Origin: Candidatus Magnetocorallium paracelense
GTDB lineage: Bacteria; Nitrospirota; Thermodesulfovibrionia; Thermodesulfovibrionales; Magnetobacteriaceae
Direction of reading: 5' to 3'
Assembly (NCBI GenBank): GCA_029001845.1
Contig: JAREWP010000100.1
Span: 1 to 64,000 of the forward strand
Length of the DNA: 64,000 nucleotides
Both the position numbers and the translations under genes were made by a program. This document shows positions 7,834 through 17,152 of this stretch, piece after piece (the first letter of the stretch is position 1; each line of letters starts with the position of its first letter). The notes under the pieces were generated by a model. It saw only the letters and a list, made by a program, of their open reading frames with translations, was not told the DNA's origin and did not search any database.

Positions 7834-10353
7834 ATGAGGAATAAAACTCAAGCATATCAAGGTTTTGCAAATAAAGCATTCTTTTCATTGTATCTGCTGC
7901 CTGTCGTCTTGCTGGGTCTGGGTATTCTTTCAATTATATTTCTGCTTTGGACAAAAAGGAATTTAAATGTGCATGTTCAAAACAGTAGAATCAACTATGC
8001 AATGTTGGATTTGCAAGCAAATATTGCTAACTTTCATCTCTGGTTTGAAGAATATGTAAGTGGAGATATTCACATAGAGATGACAAAGGAATGGCGGAGA
8101 CTTAAAAAAGCCGAGACACTGCTTATGGTGATACGGGACGGTGGAGACACAGAGCATGGTGCTATTAAACGGCCTATGAGAGATGAATCGATTTTAAAAG
8201 AATTACGGAAAGTACAAATACTGTTGACGGAGTTTAATAATGTTGCACTGAAAAGATACGAGGATATCATAAGCGGAGGAGTAGGTTCAGCATTAGATCA
8301 ACAATTGGATGAAACTTTTCAAAAACTTATGACCAAAGCCAAAGATGTAGAGTTGATTATTGATGAGCATTGCAGACATCTTCTGGAGAGGTCAGATCAC
8401 TTATATCTGATTATATTGCTTTCGTGGATTACTATAATAATTATAGCGATAGGCGCAATCCTGGTTATGATTAGGCATCGTTTTATAATAGAAGACAAAT
8501 TACGAGCAGAAAGGGACAGGACACAGATGTATATAGATGTGGCCGGAGTAATCTTCGTGGTTATTGGCGCCGATCAAAAGGTACTTTTGATTAACAAAAA
8601 AGGATGTGAAATTTTAGGATGCAAAGAGAGTGAAATTATAGGCAGAAACTGGTTCGATACCTTTCTCCCCTACTACGAGAGAGAAAGAGTAAAAAATGTA
8701 TTTGATAAACTAATAAGTGGTGAGATTGGCAATTTCGAAAACTACGAAAATTCAATATTAACTAAAAACGGCGAAGAGAGAGTCATCACCTGGCAAAACA
8801 GTGTATTAAAGGAAGATACAGGAAATATTATCGGTGCTTTGAGTTCCGGAAACGACATTACGGAACAAAGAGTCATTGAAAACGCACTGAGAGAATCCGA
8901 GGCCAGGTATCGTACTCTTGTGGAACATATCCCTGCAATTACGTATATCGCAGCCCTTGATGAAAGCAGTACGACTCTCTATGTCAGCCCTCAGATTGAG
9001 ACAATGATTGGTTTCTCTCAAAAAGAATACAGAGAGAATCCTCAGATATGGCGGGAACAGCTTCATCCGGACGACAGAGAAGGTGTATTGAAAGAAGTAT
9101 CATCATGCCATAACAGCGGTAAGCCCTTTAAAAGTGAATACCGTATGATTTCAAGAGGTAATGAGGTGAAGTGGTTTAGAGACGAAGCTGATTTGGTAAA
9201 AGATAAAGACGGCGCTCCGTTTTTATTACAAGGCTTAATGTTGGACATAACCGAAACGAAAAAGATGGAACAAGCCATAAGAGAATCTGAGGAGAAATAT
9301 CGCACCTTAATGGATAATGCCGGGGACGCTATATTACTGTTCGATACTGATGGAAACCTTATAGAAGCAAACAAAAAGGCGGAACAGCTCTTTGGTTATG
9401 CAAAATATGATTTATTAAAAACGAATTTCAAACTACTTTTTTCAAAAGATGATTTGGAGGTGTATATTGAGAAATTTAATGAGATCATACATAATGGGAT
9501 CGGCTACTTAAAACAGGCGACTATCATCAGAAATGACGACGAATATGTCCCTGTAAACATCTCCGGTAATACCATAAATTATTACAGCAAAGTAGTTGTT
9601 CAAGCCATATTTAGAGATATTTCGGAAGAGCTTCGCCATCAATCGGAGGTCATAAGGGCGGGTCAGCTTGCTACGATAGGAGAACTTGCAGCCGGCGTGG
9701 CTCATGAGGTTAACAATCCTATACACGGTATTATGAATTATGCTCAACTAATCATAGACGACTATAAAGACGAAGACCTGGTGAAAAATTACTTGGAGGA
9801 GATTATCAATGAAAGTGAAAGAATCGCGGATATAGTAATGAGTCTTCTCTCTTTTTCCAGAGATGACATCAATGAAAAAACAAGTATTTCCATAGAAGAT
9901 ATAATCCATAATTCATTAAATTTAATTGAAGGTCAATTGAAAAAAGAGGGGATTGACCTCAAGCTCGACATTCCTGATGATCTCCCGGAAGTTTTGGTAA
10001 ATAAACAGGAAATCCGTCAGGTGTTTATGAATATCATCCAGAACGCACGCTATGCATTAAACAAGAGATATCCTGCTGCAAATGAAAAAAAGAGACTCGA
10101 AGTAACCTGCCGCAGCATATTATGGAATGACAAGCCGTACATTCATACTGTCTTTTACGACAACGGTATCGGCATCCCCCAAAAATTAGTAGAGAAAATA
10201 AAGTCGCCTTTTTTTACTACAAAACAGTCCAATGAGGGGACGGGCCTGGGTTTGAGTATCAGCAACAATATTATAATCGATCACGGAGGAGAGATAATAA
10301 TAGAAAGCAAAGAGACTGAATTCACGGAAGTAACGGTTCGTCTTCCTTTGTGA
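7834..10353 (+). CDS. PAS-domain sensor histidine kinase (NtrB/AtoS type)
   Basis: The 839-residue kinase is membrane anchored: hydrophobic segments near residues 18-40 and 192-214 flank a periplasmic helical domain. Three PAS domains follow (about 230-350, 360-475, 480-600); the second contains the typical LHPDDRE ending. HisKA comes next with the phospho-histidine in AAGVAHEVNNP, then HATPase_c with DNGIGIP and GTGLGLSIS at the C-terminus. The gene is 30 bases upstream of a sigma-54 activator, its evident cognate regulator. It is divergent from hgcA across about 270 bases that hold the hgcAB promoter. The ligand is unknown, and the start has no strong Shine-Dalgarno. Confidence 0.92.
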   Translation: MRNKTQAYQGFANKAFFSLYLLPVVLLGLGILSIIFLLWTKRNLNVHVQNSRINYAMLDLQANIANFHLWFEEYVSGDIHIEMTKEWRRLKKAETLLMVIRDGGDTEHGAIKRPMRDESILKELRKVQILLTEFNNVALKRYEDIISGGVGSALDQQLDETFQKLMTKAKDVELIIDEHCRHLLERSDHLYLIILLSWITIIIIAIGAILVMIRHRFIIEDKLRAERDRTQMYIDVAGVIFVVIGADQKVLLINKKGCEILGCKESEIIGRNWFDTFLPYYERERVKNVFDKLISGEIGNFENYENSILTKNGEERVITWQNSVLKEDTGNIIGALSSGNDITEQRVIENALRESEARYRTLVEHIPAITYIAALDESSTTLYVSPQIETMIGFSQKEYRENPQIWREQLHPDDREGVLKEVSSCHNSGKPFKSEYRMISRGNEVKWFRDEADLVKDKDGAPFLLQGLMLDITETKKMEQAIRESEEKYRTLMDNAGDAILLFDTDGNLIEANKKAEQLFGYAKYDLLKTNFKLLFSKDDLEVYIEKFNEIIHNGIGYLKQATIIRNDDEYVPVNISGNTINYYSKVVVQAIFRDISEELRHQSEVIRAGQLATIGELAAGVAHEVNNPIHGIMNYAQLIIDDYKDEDLVKNYLEEIINESERIADIVMSLLSFSRDDINEKTSISIEDIIHNSLNLIEGQLKKEGIDLKLDIPDDLPEVLVNKQEIRQVFMNIIQNARYALNKRYPAANEKKRLEVTCRSILWNDKPYIHTVFYDNGIGIPQKLVEKIKSPFFTTKQSNEGTGLGLSISNNIIIDHGGEIIIESKETEFTEVTVRLPL

Positions 10354-10383
10354 TTAATACAACTTGTCAATAGAGCGTTAAAA

Positions 10384-12048
10384 ATGAAAGAGAAAATCTT
10401 AGTTATTGATGACGAAAAGTCCATAAGATTAACTACCGAGGCATTCCTGTTAAAGGAGGGTTACACTATTTTTGTCGCCGAAGGCTATGATGAGGCAATG
10501 GAAATAATAGATATTGAGTATCCTGACCTTATCACTGCGGATATCCTTCTTGGAGGGAGGACAGGGATAGATGTCTTAAAAGAAGTAAATAAAAAGATGA
10601 TCAACTGCCCTGTTATCCTGTTTACAGGATATCCCAATACAGAGACAGCTGTTGAGGCCGTTCGTCTGGGAGCCTATGATTATCTTATAAAGCCTTTCAA
10701 GAAGGATGAATTGATTCGTACTATTAAAAAGGCATTGAGATTCAGATCTGTTATTGAAGAAAAAAACAGATACCAAAGAAACCTTGAGGCTATTTTTAAG
10801 AGTATGACCGACGCGCTTATTACAGTAGATAAAGAGCTGAAAATATTGGAGATAAATAATTCCGCAGTAAACGTTTGCGGCCTGTCAAGGAGGAATGTTC
10901 TTGGGGCCTCCTTAAACGAGGTCTGTGGAGTAAAATGTATCGAGGCCCTTAATAAGACACTTAAAAATAGAGAGCCCGTTGAGGTAAAGCGTTTTGAATG
11001 CGGAAACAAGACATTGTCATTAAAAACCTTCCCATTGATTGATAAAAAGGAATTTGCAGGCGCGGTAATGATTGTAAAGGATGAGTCGCCGATTGTAAAA
11101 CTTGAAAAAAAGATAAAAGACACCACTTATTTTAATATCGTTGGTAAAAATAAAAAAATGAGCGAACTGTACGCCATGATAGATAATCTGTCGGAAATAG
11201 ACACGACGGTGCTTATTACAGGCGAGAGCGGTACTGGAAAGGAACTGGCGGCGGAAGCAATACATAACGCAGGGAACCGTTCACGTATGCCTTTTGTTAA
11301 GGTGAACTGCGCCGCGCTTTCTGAAAACCTGCTTGAAAGCGAGCTCTTCGGACACGTAAAAGGAGCCTTTACAGGAGCATTAAATAACAAAACAGGCAGG
11401 TTCCAGATGGCTGACGGAGGAACCATATTATTGGATGAGATCGGAGATATTTCTTTACCCTTACAGGTCAAACTTCTGAGAGTTCTTGAGAATAAGGAGA
11501 TTGAACGTGTAGGAGAGTCAAGATCAATAAAGATAGATGTAAGGTTGATCACAGCCACCAATCAAAACCTCAAGAAGAAAATAATGGATGGGAGCTTTCG
11601 CGAAGATCTATATTACAGGCTGAAAGTCGTGGAAATAACTATGCCGCCGCTGAGGGAGAGAATTGATGACATCCCTGTTCTTGTATCCTATTTTATAAAA
11701 AAGTATAATCAGAAATTTAACATGGATATAATCGACATCTCCAATGAAGTACATGAAATATTCATGAACTATTCATGGCCGGGCAATGTCCGTGAACTGG
11801 AGCATACCATGGAACATTCCTTTATAATCTGTAAAGACTCTACCATAACAGCAGAAAATCTTCCTAAGGAAATGACAAATAGGGATAATACCCCCTATTT
11901 GCCTGAAGATGGCAATGATGAATATAAAACACTTCTAAGGACTTTGGTGCAATGTCGTTGGAACAAGACCAAGGCCGCTAATATCCTGGGAGTGACACGT
12001 AGGACGCTCTATAATAGAATAAAAAAGCACAACATTCCCATAGAATAA
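10384..12048 (+). CDS. Sigma-54-dependent response regulator (NtrC family) with PAS domain
   Basis: Domain order is receiver (about residues 1-120, acceptor D in ITADILLGG), PAS (about 130-240), AAA+ sigma-54 interaction domain (about 255-490) and a Fis-type helix-turn-helix (about 510-554). The AAA+ part has Walker A GESGTGKE, the sigma-54 contact GAFTGA and the Walker B region GGTILLDEIGD. The C-terminus WNKTKAANILGVTRRTLYNR is a standard Fis helix-turn-helix. It should activate RpoN promoters when phosphorylated by the kinase immediately upstream. A PAS domain between receiver and AAA+ is less common than in plain NtrC and may add a second input. Target genes are not evident; I saw no convincing -24/-12 site nearby. 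Confidence 0.94.
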   Translation: MKEKILVIDDEKSIRLTTEAFLLKEGYTIFVAEGYDEAMEIIDIEYPDLITADILLGGRTGIDVLKEVNKKMINCPVILFTGYPNTETAVEAVRLGAYDYLIKPFKKDELIRTIKKALRFRSVIEEKNRYQRNLEAIFKSMTDALITVDKELKILEINNSAVNVCGLSRRNVLGASLNEVCGVKCIEALNKTLKNREPVEVKRFECGNKTLSLKTFPLIDKKEFAGAVMIVKDESPIVKLEKKIKDTTYFNIVGKNKKMSELYAMIDNLSEIDTTVLITGESGTGKELAAEAIHNAGNRSRMPFVKVNCAALSENLLESELFGHVKGAFTGALNNKTGRFQMADGGTILLDEIGDISLPLQVKLLRVLENKEIERVGESRSIKIDVRLITATNQNLKKKIMDGSFREDLYYRLKVVEITMPPLRERIDDIPVLVSYFIKKYNQKFNMDIIDISNEVHEIFMNYSWPGNVRELEHTMEHSFIICKDSTITAENLPKEMTNRDNTPYLPEDGNDEYKTLLRTLVQCRWNKTKAANILGVTRRTLYNRIKKHNIPIE

Positions 12049-12123
12049 AAAGCAGACATCCATTAGGCTTCCAGTATAATATTCCGACTCTAATCAAACC
12101 AAACCGGTAATTTACACACCCTG

Positions 12124-12170
12124 AAATTACACAAATTGTATACATGCAACATATCCAATTTGTGTAATTT
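12124..12170. terminator. Strong hairpin downstream of the NtrC-type gene
   Basis: AAATTACACAAATTG is repeated as its exact reverse complement 17 bases later, giving a 15-bp AT-rich stem. It lies 75 bases after the stop codon and is followed by a short T-rich stretch. It may act as a terminator in either direction or as an RNA-stabilising structure. The rest of 12049-12344 holds nothing else that I can name. Confidence 0.5.
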
Positions 12171-12344
12171 TACGTTTATCTCTAAATAGTTCCCTACCAC
12201 AAAGTATCTTTCCAGGCCCTATAAGACGCTGTTGCATTGGCAAATCATCAGCTTTTTAACTTACAGGCACAAATCTTGATAATCTTAACAACAAAGACAC
12301 CACAAAAGAAACTTTAAAACAAGAAAGCACATACAGGTTTGTCA

Positions 12345-12548
12345 ATGGTTGTGAGATATCAGAAACAACAGATAAAAATAGAAAACAGAAAAGATATCAA
12401 AGCATTTCTATGCCCCCATGTTAATTATCCCTTTGAAAATTGCTTCTGTACGAGCTTCAAAAGCTCTGATATAAATAAAATTGTCTATTATTGCGGTGAG
12501 CATTTTAATAATTGTGAGATATATAGGACTCACAATGATGATAAATAG
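12345..12548 (+). CDS. Small cysteine-rich hypothetical protein
   Basis: The product is about 67 residues, with a patterned set of cysteines: CPHVNYPFENCFC, then YYCGEHFNNCEIY. The spacing suggests a small metal-binding or disulfide domain, although it matches no zinc finger I can name. There is no signal peptide. An in-frame TTG lies two codons before the ATG used here, and no clear Shine-Dalgarno precedes either. It sits between the sigma-54 regulator and the chemoreceptor genes on the same strand. The function is unknown. Confidence 0.5.
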   Translation: MVVRYQKQQIKIENRKDIKAFLCPHVNYPFENCFCTSFKSSDINKIVYYCGEHFNNCEIYRTHNDDK

Positions 12549-12684
12549 CTACTTTTAGATTCAAATGGTCATAGAAAATTAGTGGTTATGACATGAATAT
12601 TAATTAAATGACATTGAAAAGAGGTTGATAAATATATGGTACAAAGACAGAAATCCATGTTATAAACCTAAAAGGAGGTATGTG

Positions 12685-13056
12685 ATGAATAGATTTCAAA
12701 ACGATTTAACAGGTAATCATGACATAAGAGTCTCAAAAGAAAATTCATGTAACTCACAACAATCCTATCAATTTCTTGATAAGTGCGCCATGAAACCTGA
12801 TGATATCACAGGAGCAAATGCCGTGCTGCTTAAAACAATAGGGGAGGTAGAAAAAATCGCTTTAAAACCGGAATTCGAGGTAGATCAAGCTGTTCAAACA
12901 GTAGAGGAGTTTATCCTCGCCGAGGTTCCGGTAAAAGCAAAAGCCTTTGTCTTATTACGATTGATGGGGGAATACATACGATTATCATTAGGCCGGAAGC
13001 AGTTAATAGCAATCTTAGAGAGTTTACAAGGAAAAAATCAGGTCAAACAAAATTAA
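12685..13056 (+). CDS. Hypothetical protein upstream of a chemoreceptor
   Basis: I prefer the ATG at 12685, which has an AAAGGAGG site seven bases upstream, over the upstream start at 12625. The product is 123 residues, mainly helical and soluble, with no signal or membrane segment. I do not recognise a family. It is 36 bases upstream of the methyl-accepting chemotaxis protein and presumably co-transcribed with it, so a role in taxis or receptor control is plausible only by position. Confidence 0.65.
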   Translation: MNRFQNDLTGNHDIRVSKENSCNSQQSYQFLDKCAMKPDDITGANAVLLKTIGEVEKIALKPEFEVDQAVQTVEEFILAEVPVKAKAFVLLRLMGEYIRLSLGRKQLIAILESLQGKNQVKQN

Positions 13057-13092
13057 CGGTTTTAAAAAATATAAATAAGGAGGACATTCATC

Positions 13093-14601
13093 ATGAAATC
13101 ATGGACTATTAGTAAAAAATTATATGTAGCCTTTAGCCTTATTATTTTTATCGCAATTGTTTTTGCCGTGTACGTAATAGGAGAAATTAAGGAATTCGGG
13201 ACAGATATTATAAATTACAGATCTGTACAGAACGAAATTAAAATCAGCAAGGAACTGCAGTTGAATATTGCTAATGTGTGGCAGTTTTTTACTGATGCTT
13301 CACTAACAAAGGATGAAGCTGTTATTGCTGAAGAAGCGAAACCAAATCTGGATTCTGCTTATAAACATATCGATGAATCTATTGAGATAAATCGATCCAA
13401 CGGGGAAGTTGAACATGTTAAAAAGATGGAAATTCTAAAATCCCAGCTGGCTATGATGTGGGAAAAAGGCAATGAGATGTTCAACGCATATCGAGAAGAT
13501 TGGGATAAAGGTAACCTGGCGATGGAGGAATTTGATATCGCTGCCGACAAAGCGATTCAGGGAGTTGCTGTAGTAGTTGCGGAAATGGAGAGTGAAGGGA
13601 ATGAGATGGTGGCGGAGATGCTTCAAATGACCGCAGACACCACAAGCGTTACAATAACAATCGTTTTATTACAATCCTTAATCGCATTTATCTTTGCTTA
13701 TGTAATAATTTCCAACGTTACAAAGCCGATAAGAGAGGCTGTTGGAACAGCCGACAGAATATCCGATGGCGATTTAACAACCAGAATAAAGGTGAAAACC
13801 AGGGATGAGACAGGCCAGCTTTCCACGGCAATGAACATCATGATGGACAAGTTATGTGATTTTGTGGAAAGTATAAAAAAGGTTACAAACAGTGTTGTAT
13901 CAGGAAGCAATGAATTAAGCGACAGTTCTCAGGTTGTCTCGGAAGAAACAATTCAACAGGCTGCGGCGATTCAGCAGGCATCGGCGTCTATGGAGCAAAT
14001 GACGTCCAATATTAAACAAACCACTGTCAATGCCCTTGAGACAGAAAAAATATCTACAAAAGCAGCTGCCGACGCACATGAGTGCGGACAAGCGGTTGAT
14101 GGAGCAATGAACGCCATGAAGCAGATCGCTGAAAAGATATCGGTAATAGAGGAGATAGCCAGACAGACAAATCTTTTGGCTTTAAATGCGGCTATAGAGG
14201 CGGCAAGGGCCGGTGAGCAGGGTAAAGGATTTGCTGTTGTTGCATCGGAGGTCAGAAAACTGGCTGAAAGGAGTCAGACGGCGGCCGGTGAGATAATGGA
14301 TCTGTCGGGCTCGAGCGTGGAGATAGCGGACAGAGCCGGTAATATGCTCAACAGGCTCATACCGGATATACAAAAAACAGCGGATCTGGTTCAGGAGATC
14401 ACGGCGGCAAACAATGAGCAAAAAACAGGGGCCGAACAAATTAATAAGTCACTGCACCAACTGGACCAGGTTATTCAGCAAAACGCTTCGGCCTCAGAGG
14501 AAATGGCGTCTATAGCTCAGGAATTGGCCTCTACATCAATGAATCTACAGGAAGCAATGTCTGATCAAAAATGCGTTAAGTTTAGTGTTAATGCGGCATG
14601 A
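13093..14601 (+). CDS. Methyl-accepting chemotaxis protein
   Basis: The receptor has an N-terminal membrane helix (about residues 10-30) and a periplasmic four-helix-bundle-like sensor. A second membrane helix (about 183-205), a HAMP domain (about 206-260) and the cytoplasmic signalling domain follow. The highly conserved hairpin tip reads [22 protein letters not shown], then [16 protein letters not shown], the contact surface for CheA and CheW. Glu/Gln-rich methylation helices flank it. An AAGGAGG site precedes the ATG. Length (502) is typical of short class receptors. The ligand is unknown. A short open frame just downstream, cut off by a repeat, may be the relic of a further chemotaxis gene. 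Confidence 0.95.
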   Translation: MKSWTISKKLYVAFSLIIFIAIVFAVYVIGEIKEFGTDIINYRSVQNEIKISKELQLNIANVWQFFTDASLTKDEAVIAEEAKPNLDSAYKHIDESIEINRSNGEVEHVKKMEILKSQLAMMWEKGNEMFNAYREDWDKGNLAMEEFDIAADKAIQGVAVVVAEMESEGNEMVAEMLQMTADTTSVTITIVLLQSLIAFIFAYVIISNVTKPIREAVGTADRISDGDLTTRIKVKTRDETGQLSTAMNIMMDKLCDFVESIKKVTNSVVSGSNELSDSSQVVSEETIQQAAAIQQASASMEQMTSNIKQTTVNALETEKISTKAAADAHECGQAVDGAMNAMKQIAEKISVIEEIARQTNLLALNAAIEAARAGEQGKGFAVVASEVRKLAERSQTAAGEIMDLSGSSVEIADRAGNMLNRLIPDIQKTADLVQEITAANNEQKTGAEQINKSLHQLDQVIQQNASASEEMASIAQELASTSMNLQEAMSDQKCVKFSVNAA

Positions 14602-14629
14602 ATTGAACAAATAAATGAGAAGGTTTATC

Positions 14630-14746
14630 ATGGTTTATTCGGTAAACGATGCCGACAACAGCAGCTTCGGGAAATACGAAACGATAATTTTAGAGTTAAA
14701 TGTTAAATTATGTGGGGTAGTCAGGAGTTGTGTTGACAGTTTGTGA
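14630..14746 (+). pseudogene. Truncated small gene interrupted by a repeat element
   Basis: The frame starts with ATG after a GAGAAGG ribosome-binding site, 28 bases past the chemoreceptor stop. It reads MVYSVNDADNSSFGKYET, then ILELN, before running into the repeat at 14713, which contributes the last ten or so residues (VVRSCVDSL) and the stop. The position and the first strand would suit a CheW-like adaptor, but too little remains to be sure. The same ten-residue tail ends the transposase at 19854, showing that both genes were cut by the same element. Confidence 0.35.
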
Positions 14747-14781
14747 CTAACCCGCCCGACGAGCTCCGGTTTATCTCATCT
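14713..14781. repeat. 69-bp repeat, copy 1 (partner at 19819)
   Basis: The sequence from TGGGGTAGTCAGGAG to GGTTTATCTCATCT recurs almost unchanged at 19819-19886. It includes an internal inverted pair TAGTCA...TGACTA. A second shared stretch follows at about 14822-14856 (ATTCCTAAATaGGGAATtCCTGAATTTT), matching 20025-20052. The two copies differ by about 130 bases of intervening DNA, present only in copy 2. The remaining bases to 15144 contain weak coding remnants and nothing I can name. Confidence 0.7.
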
Positions 14782-15144
14782 TAACATCGGGGCCGGCATT
14801 ATATACTATTTAGGAACTCAGAATTCCTAAATAGGGAATTCCTGAATTTTGAATTTTAGGTAAACAGGGGACAGGCAAAAATATTTTCCATCGACGCTTC
14901 ACTGACGTTTGAGTGCGTTAAACAAGCTGGTCTATATATTGAACGGGTTCTTCTTGATCGTGGATAGGGCGGTATTGTATACTTGAAAACTATCAGCTCG
15001 GATATGATCCTAATATCGCCAAATTGTGGGGGATGGCCGGTTCGTCCTAAACATATACAAAGCCGCATTGTCAAATAGAGAAAATTTCAAATTTTCAATG
15101 ATTGATGAATTAAATCCGCACGCCATTATATAACGGAGAGTATT

Positions 15145-15348
15145 ATGAAGTTAAAGGTAATAGTTCATGAGGCAGAAGAAGGTGGCTATTGGGCTGAAGT
15201 GCCTGCAATTCCAGGATGTGCAACGCAAGGTGATACATTTGACCTGCTATTGAGTAATATTTATGAAGCAGTTGAAGGATGCTTATCTGTAGATATTCAA
15301 GACATAGATATTCTTGAAAACGATAAAATCATGGAGATAGCCGTGTGA
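15145..15348 (+). CDS. hicB: HicB-family antitoxin
   Basis: The 67-residue protein has the short HicB partial-RNase-H fold: [31 protein letters not shown] is diagnostic in its GGYWAEVP and PGCATQGDT segments, followed by the conserved helix with EAVEG. There is no C-terminal DNA-binding domain, as in many short HicB proteins. In the family it binds and neutralises the HicA RNase. Its stop codon overlaps the GTG start of a broken hicA by GTGA, the normal coupling. A GGAGAG site lies before the ATG. Since the toxin frame is interrupted, the antitoxin may be a leftover. Confidence 0.88.
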   Translation: MKLKVIVHEAEEGGYWAEVPAIPGCATQGDTFDLLLSNIYEAVEGCLSVDIQDIDILENDKIMEIAV

Positions 15349-15551
15349 GAGCCATTAGTGGCAAGAGATTTTGTAAGTTGTTAGAAGAAAATGGATAGAA
15401 ATTAAAGCGTATTAATGGAAGTCATCATATCTACATGAAAAAAGATTTTATAACACGCATCTCAGTTCCGGTACATGGAAGTAAGTTGCTGAAAATCGGA
15501 TTGCAAAAACATCTTATGAAACTTGCTGTTATTAATGAAACAACTCTATAA
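15345..15551 (+). pseudogene. hicA: HicA toxin, disrupted by an in-frame TAG
   Basis: Starting at a GTG that overlaps the hicB stop, the frame reads [17 protein letters not shown], then TAG at 15396-15398. It continues open as KLKRINGSHHIYMKK with the catalytic-histidine motif GSHHIY, to a TAA at 15549. Family members have tryptophan at the stop position (GW-x-L-x-R-x-x-GSHH), so one TGG-to-TAG change explains the break. Without suppression only 17 residues are made. This is a clean single-nonsense inactivation of an mRNA interferase. Confidence 0.85.
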
Positions 15552-15670
15552 TTTCAATATGTTATTATTTATTTTCTTTATGAAAAATTCATTCCTATCC
15601 TTGCGCCTACAGCGATATGTATGCCGATTGCTTTCGTTTTTTTTGTAAAAGATACGAGCAGGATGTTCAT

Positions 15671-16141
15671 ATGAGAAATATTTTGATTTTTGTGATTGTA
15701 TTAATTACATTCTCTGCTTGTAGCTCTGCTATAAAAAAGAAAACAGTAGAAAATAAAAGCAAAAACATTTTCCGATACGCTAATTTCGGAGATTACGGTA
15801 AAATAGTACTTGGGAAACAGTTCGAGCGACAAAATCATCCTGGCGTCCCGATTGGCAAGAGGGCATACAAACTACGAAGTGGTACATATAGCGGAGCAGA
15901 AAGGATTACAATATTCGTAGATGATAAAAATCGAGTAGTTTCAATGCGATTCGTCTATGCTGAGGATCACAATTTCGAAGGGAAAATTAAAAGTTACACA
16001 GAATCGCTTGGAAAGCCAATACAACATGACACAGGGAAAAAGGTTGAGAAGGTAATCTGGCAAGACGAGTACACACGCTTTGAACTGGTACGAAAAAGCA
16101 CAGATGAAATGTATTCAATTCTAACCGATCTAAAAAAATAA
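15671..16141 (+). CDS. Putative lipoprotein
   Basis: The ATG at 15671 starts a lipoprotein signal, MRNILIFVIVLITFSAC, with lipobox TFSAC and the lipidated Cys17. An upstream in-frame start at 15617 would bury this signal and is unlikely. The mature part (about 140 residues) is basic and reads as alternating strands, with GDYGKIVLGK and a SYTESLGKP segment. That resembles small outer-membrane SmpA/BamE-like folds in style, but no family can be named. It is followed by another exported protein after 58 bases. Confidence 0.65.
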   Translation: MRNILIFVIVLITFSACSSAIKKKTVENKSKNIFRYANFGDYGKIVLGKQFERQNHPGVPIGKRAYKLRSGTYSGAERITIFVDDKNRVVSMRFVYAEDHNFEGKIKSYTESLGKPIQHDTGKKVEKVIWQDEYTRFELVRKSTDEMYSILTDLKK

Positions 16142-16199
16142 ATCCAAAATCCTTTCAGAACTACTGCCAACCACCACTTATGGTCGTGGCGATTGGATT

Positions 16200-16829
16200 A
16201 TGTTTATGTTAAAATTTACTTTTCTTTTAACTTTTCTCTTTGCTGTAATTGTATTTTTGTCTGCTTCAAGCTTATCGTATGCAGACTCTTTAATACGAAA
16301 TCCCCGTTATATTGTTAATAGAATTAATAAGGATGGTGTTAAAGCCGCCAGACTTACATTTGACAAGGATAATAAAAATTATAAAATAACAGACTACCCT
16401 GATCTGAACGATAAGCCCGATACAATAAAAATATATGATAAAAATGTAGATGAAATACTATTAGCCGGCGAGGAGAAGGTCAATAAAAAATACGGAGATT
16501 TGTACAGACAAGTAAGAGATGAATTGTTATATGACAATATAAGAAAGTTTAGAGCCTTAATGATTAATGAGGGTCATAGATGTCGTATTTATAACAGGAG
16601 TGACGTGGAATCTCAAACTGTGGTTGCATTATCTGATTCTATGGGAAATTATTTTCATGCCGTTGACATCGGGCAGGATGGTTCTACCGATATGTTTGTA
16701 GTAACAGACAGTTCAGCGGATTCCATTATATCAATCCTTGTATCACCATCGGAAAGGACTAAAATAATAATCTCAAATATTGTACAAACAGCGATAACAA
16801 CATGTAAAGGACACTTTCATCCAAGATGA
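16200..16829 (+). CDS. Exported hypothetical protein
   Basis: A signal peptide (about residues 1-28, ending in SLSYADS) precedes a mature domain of about 180 residues. Segments such as TFDKDNKNYKITDYPDL and DIGQDGSTDMFVVTDSS suggest strand-rich structure. There are two cysteines near residue 127 and the C-terminus, which could form a disulfide. ATGs at 16200 and 16206 are both possible starts. I recognise no family. It is probably periplasmic. Confidence 0.6.
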   Translation: MFMLKFTFLLTFLFAVIVFLSASSLSYADSLIRNPRYIVNRINKDGVKAARLTFDKDNKNYKITDYPDLNDKPDTIKIYDKNVDEILLAGEEKVNKKYGDLYRQVRDELLYDNIRKFRALMINEGHRCRIYNRSDVESQTVVALSDSMGNYFHAVDIGQDGSTDMFVVTDSSADSIISILVSPSERTKIIISNIVQTAITTCKGHFHPR

Positions 16830-16872
16830 ATCAGGTCATTTCATATTCCTGACAGCTCAATTTTTAATATAT

Positions 16873-17037
16873 AATAACTAAAAAAAGCATTTAGCAGTCA
16901 GCCATCAGCTGTCAGCATTTTAATTACAACAGCTTACAGCTTAATTTTAACTCACCCGTAAGGTGATGCTTATTATAAGTGTAATGTCAGGAATTTCTTT
17001 AGCTGAAGGCTGATAGCTGACTGCCGTTTTTAGTATA
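16873..17037. repeat. 165-bp dispersed repeat, copy A (AGCTGA-rich ends)
   Basis: The element has ends rich in AGCTGA/TCAGCT words, with GCAGTCAGCCATCAGCTGTCAGC on the left and GAAGGCTGATAGCTGACTGCC on the right. A central small hairpin reads TCACCCGTAAGGTGA. The inverted copy at 40376-40538 matches along its whole length, including the centre, and a weaker relative lies at 24723-24878. It is non-coding and MITE-like. Confidence 0.75.
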
Positions 17038-17152
17038 ATATGAAATGGAAATTATGGAGAAAAAGATTTTCACGGTTAGCAGGTGGTTCTGTTTTTATAT
17101 CTAATGTTATAAGTCAAACACTGAGATTTGGTATCTATACAATCAGCGCTTT

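Noticed and set aside
14856-15074. 72-codon minus-strand open frame
   Set aside because: It has no ribosome-binding site or recognisable sequence and lies in repeat-derived, decayed DNA.
15396-15398. TAG in hicA as a recoded sense codon
   Set aside because: TAG ends other intact genes here (pyrE, nuoE) at conserved C-termini, and no downstream recoding element is evident.
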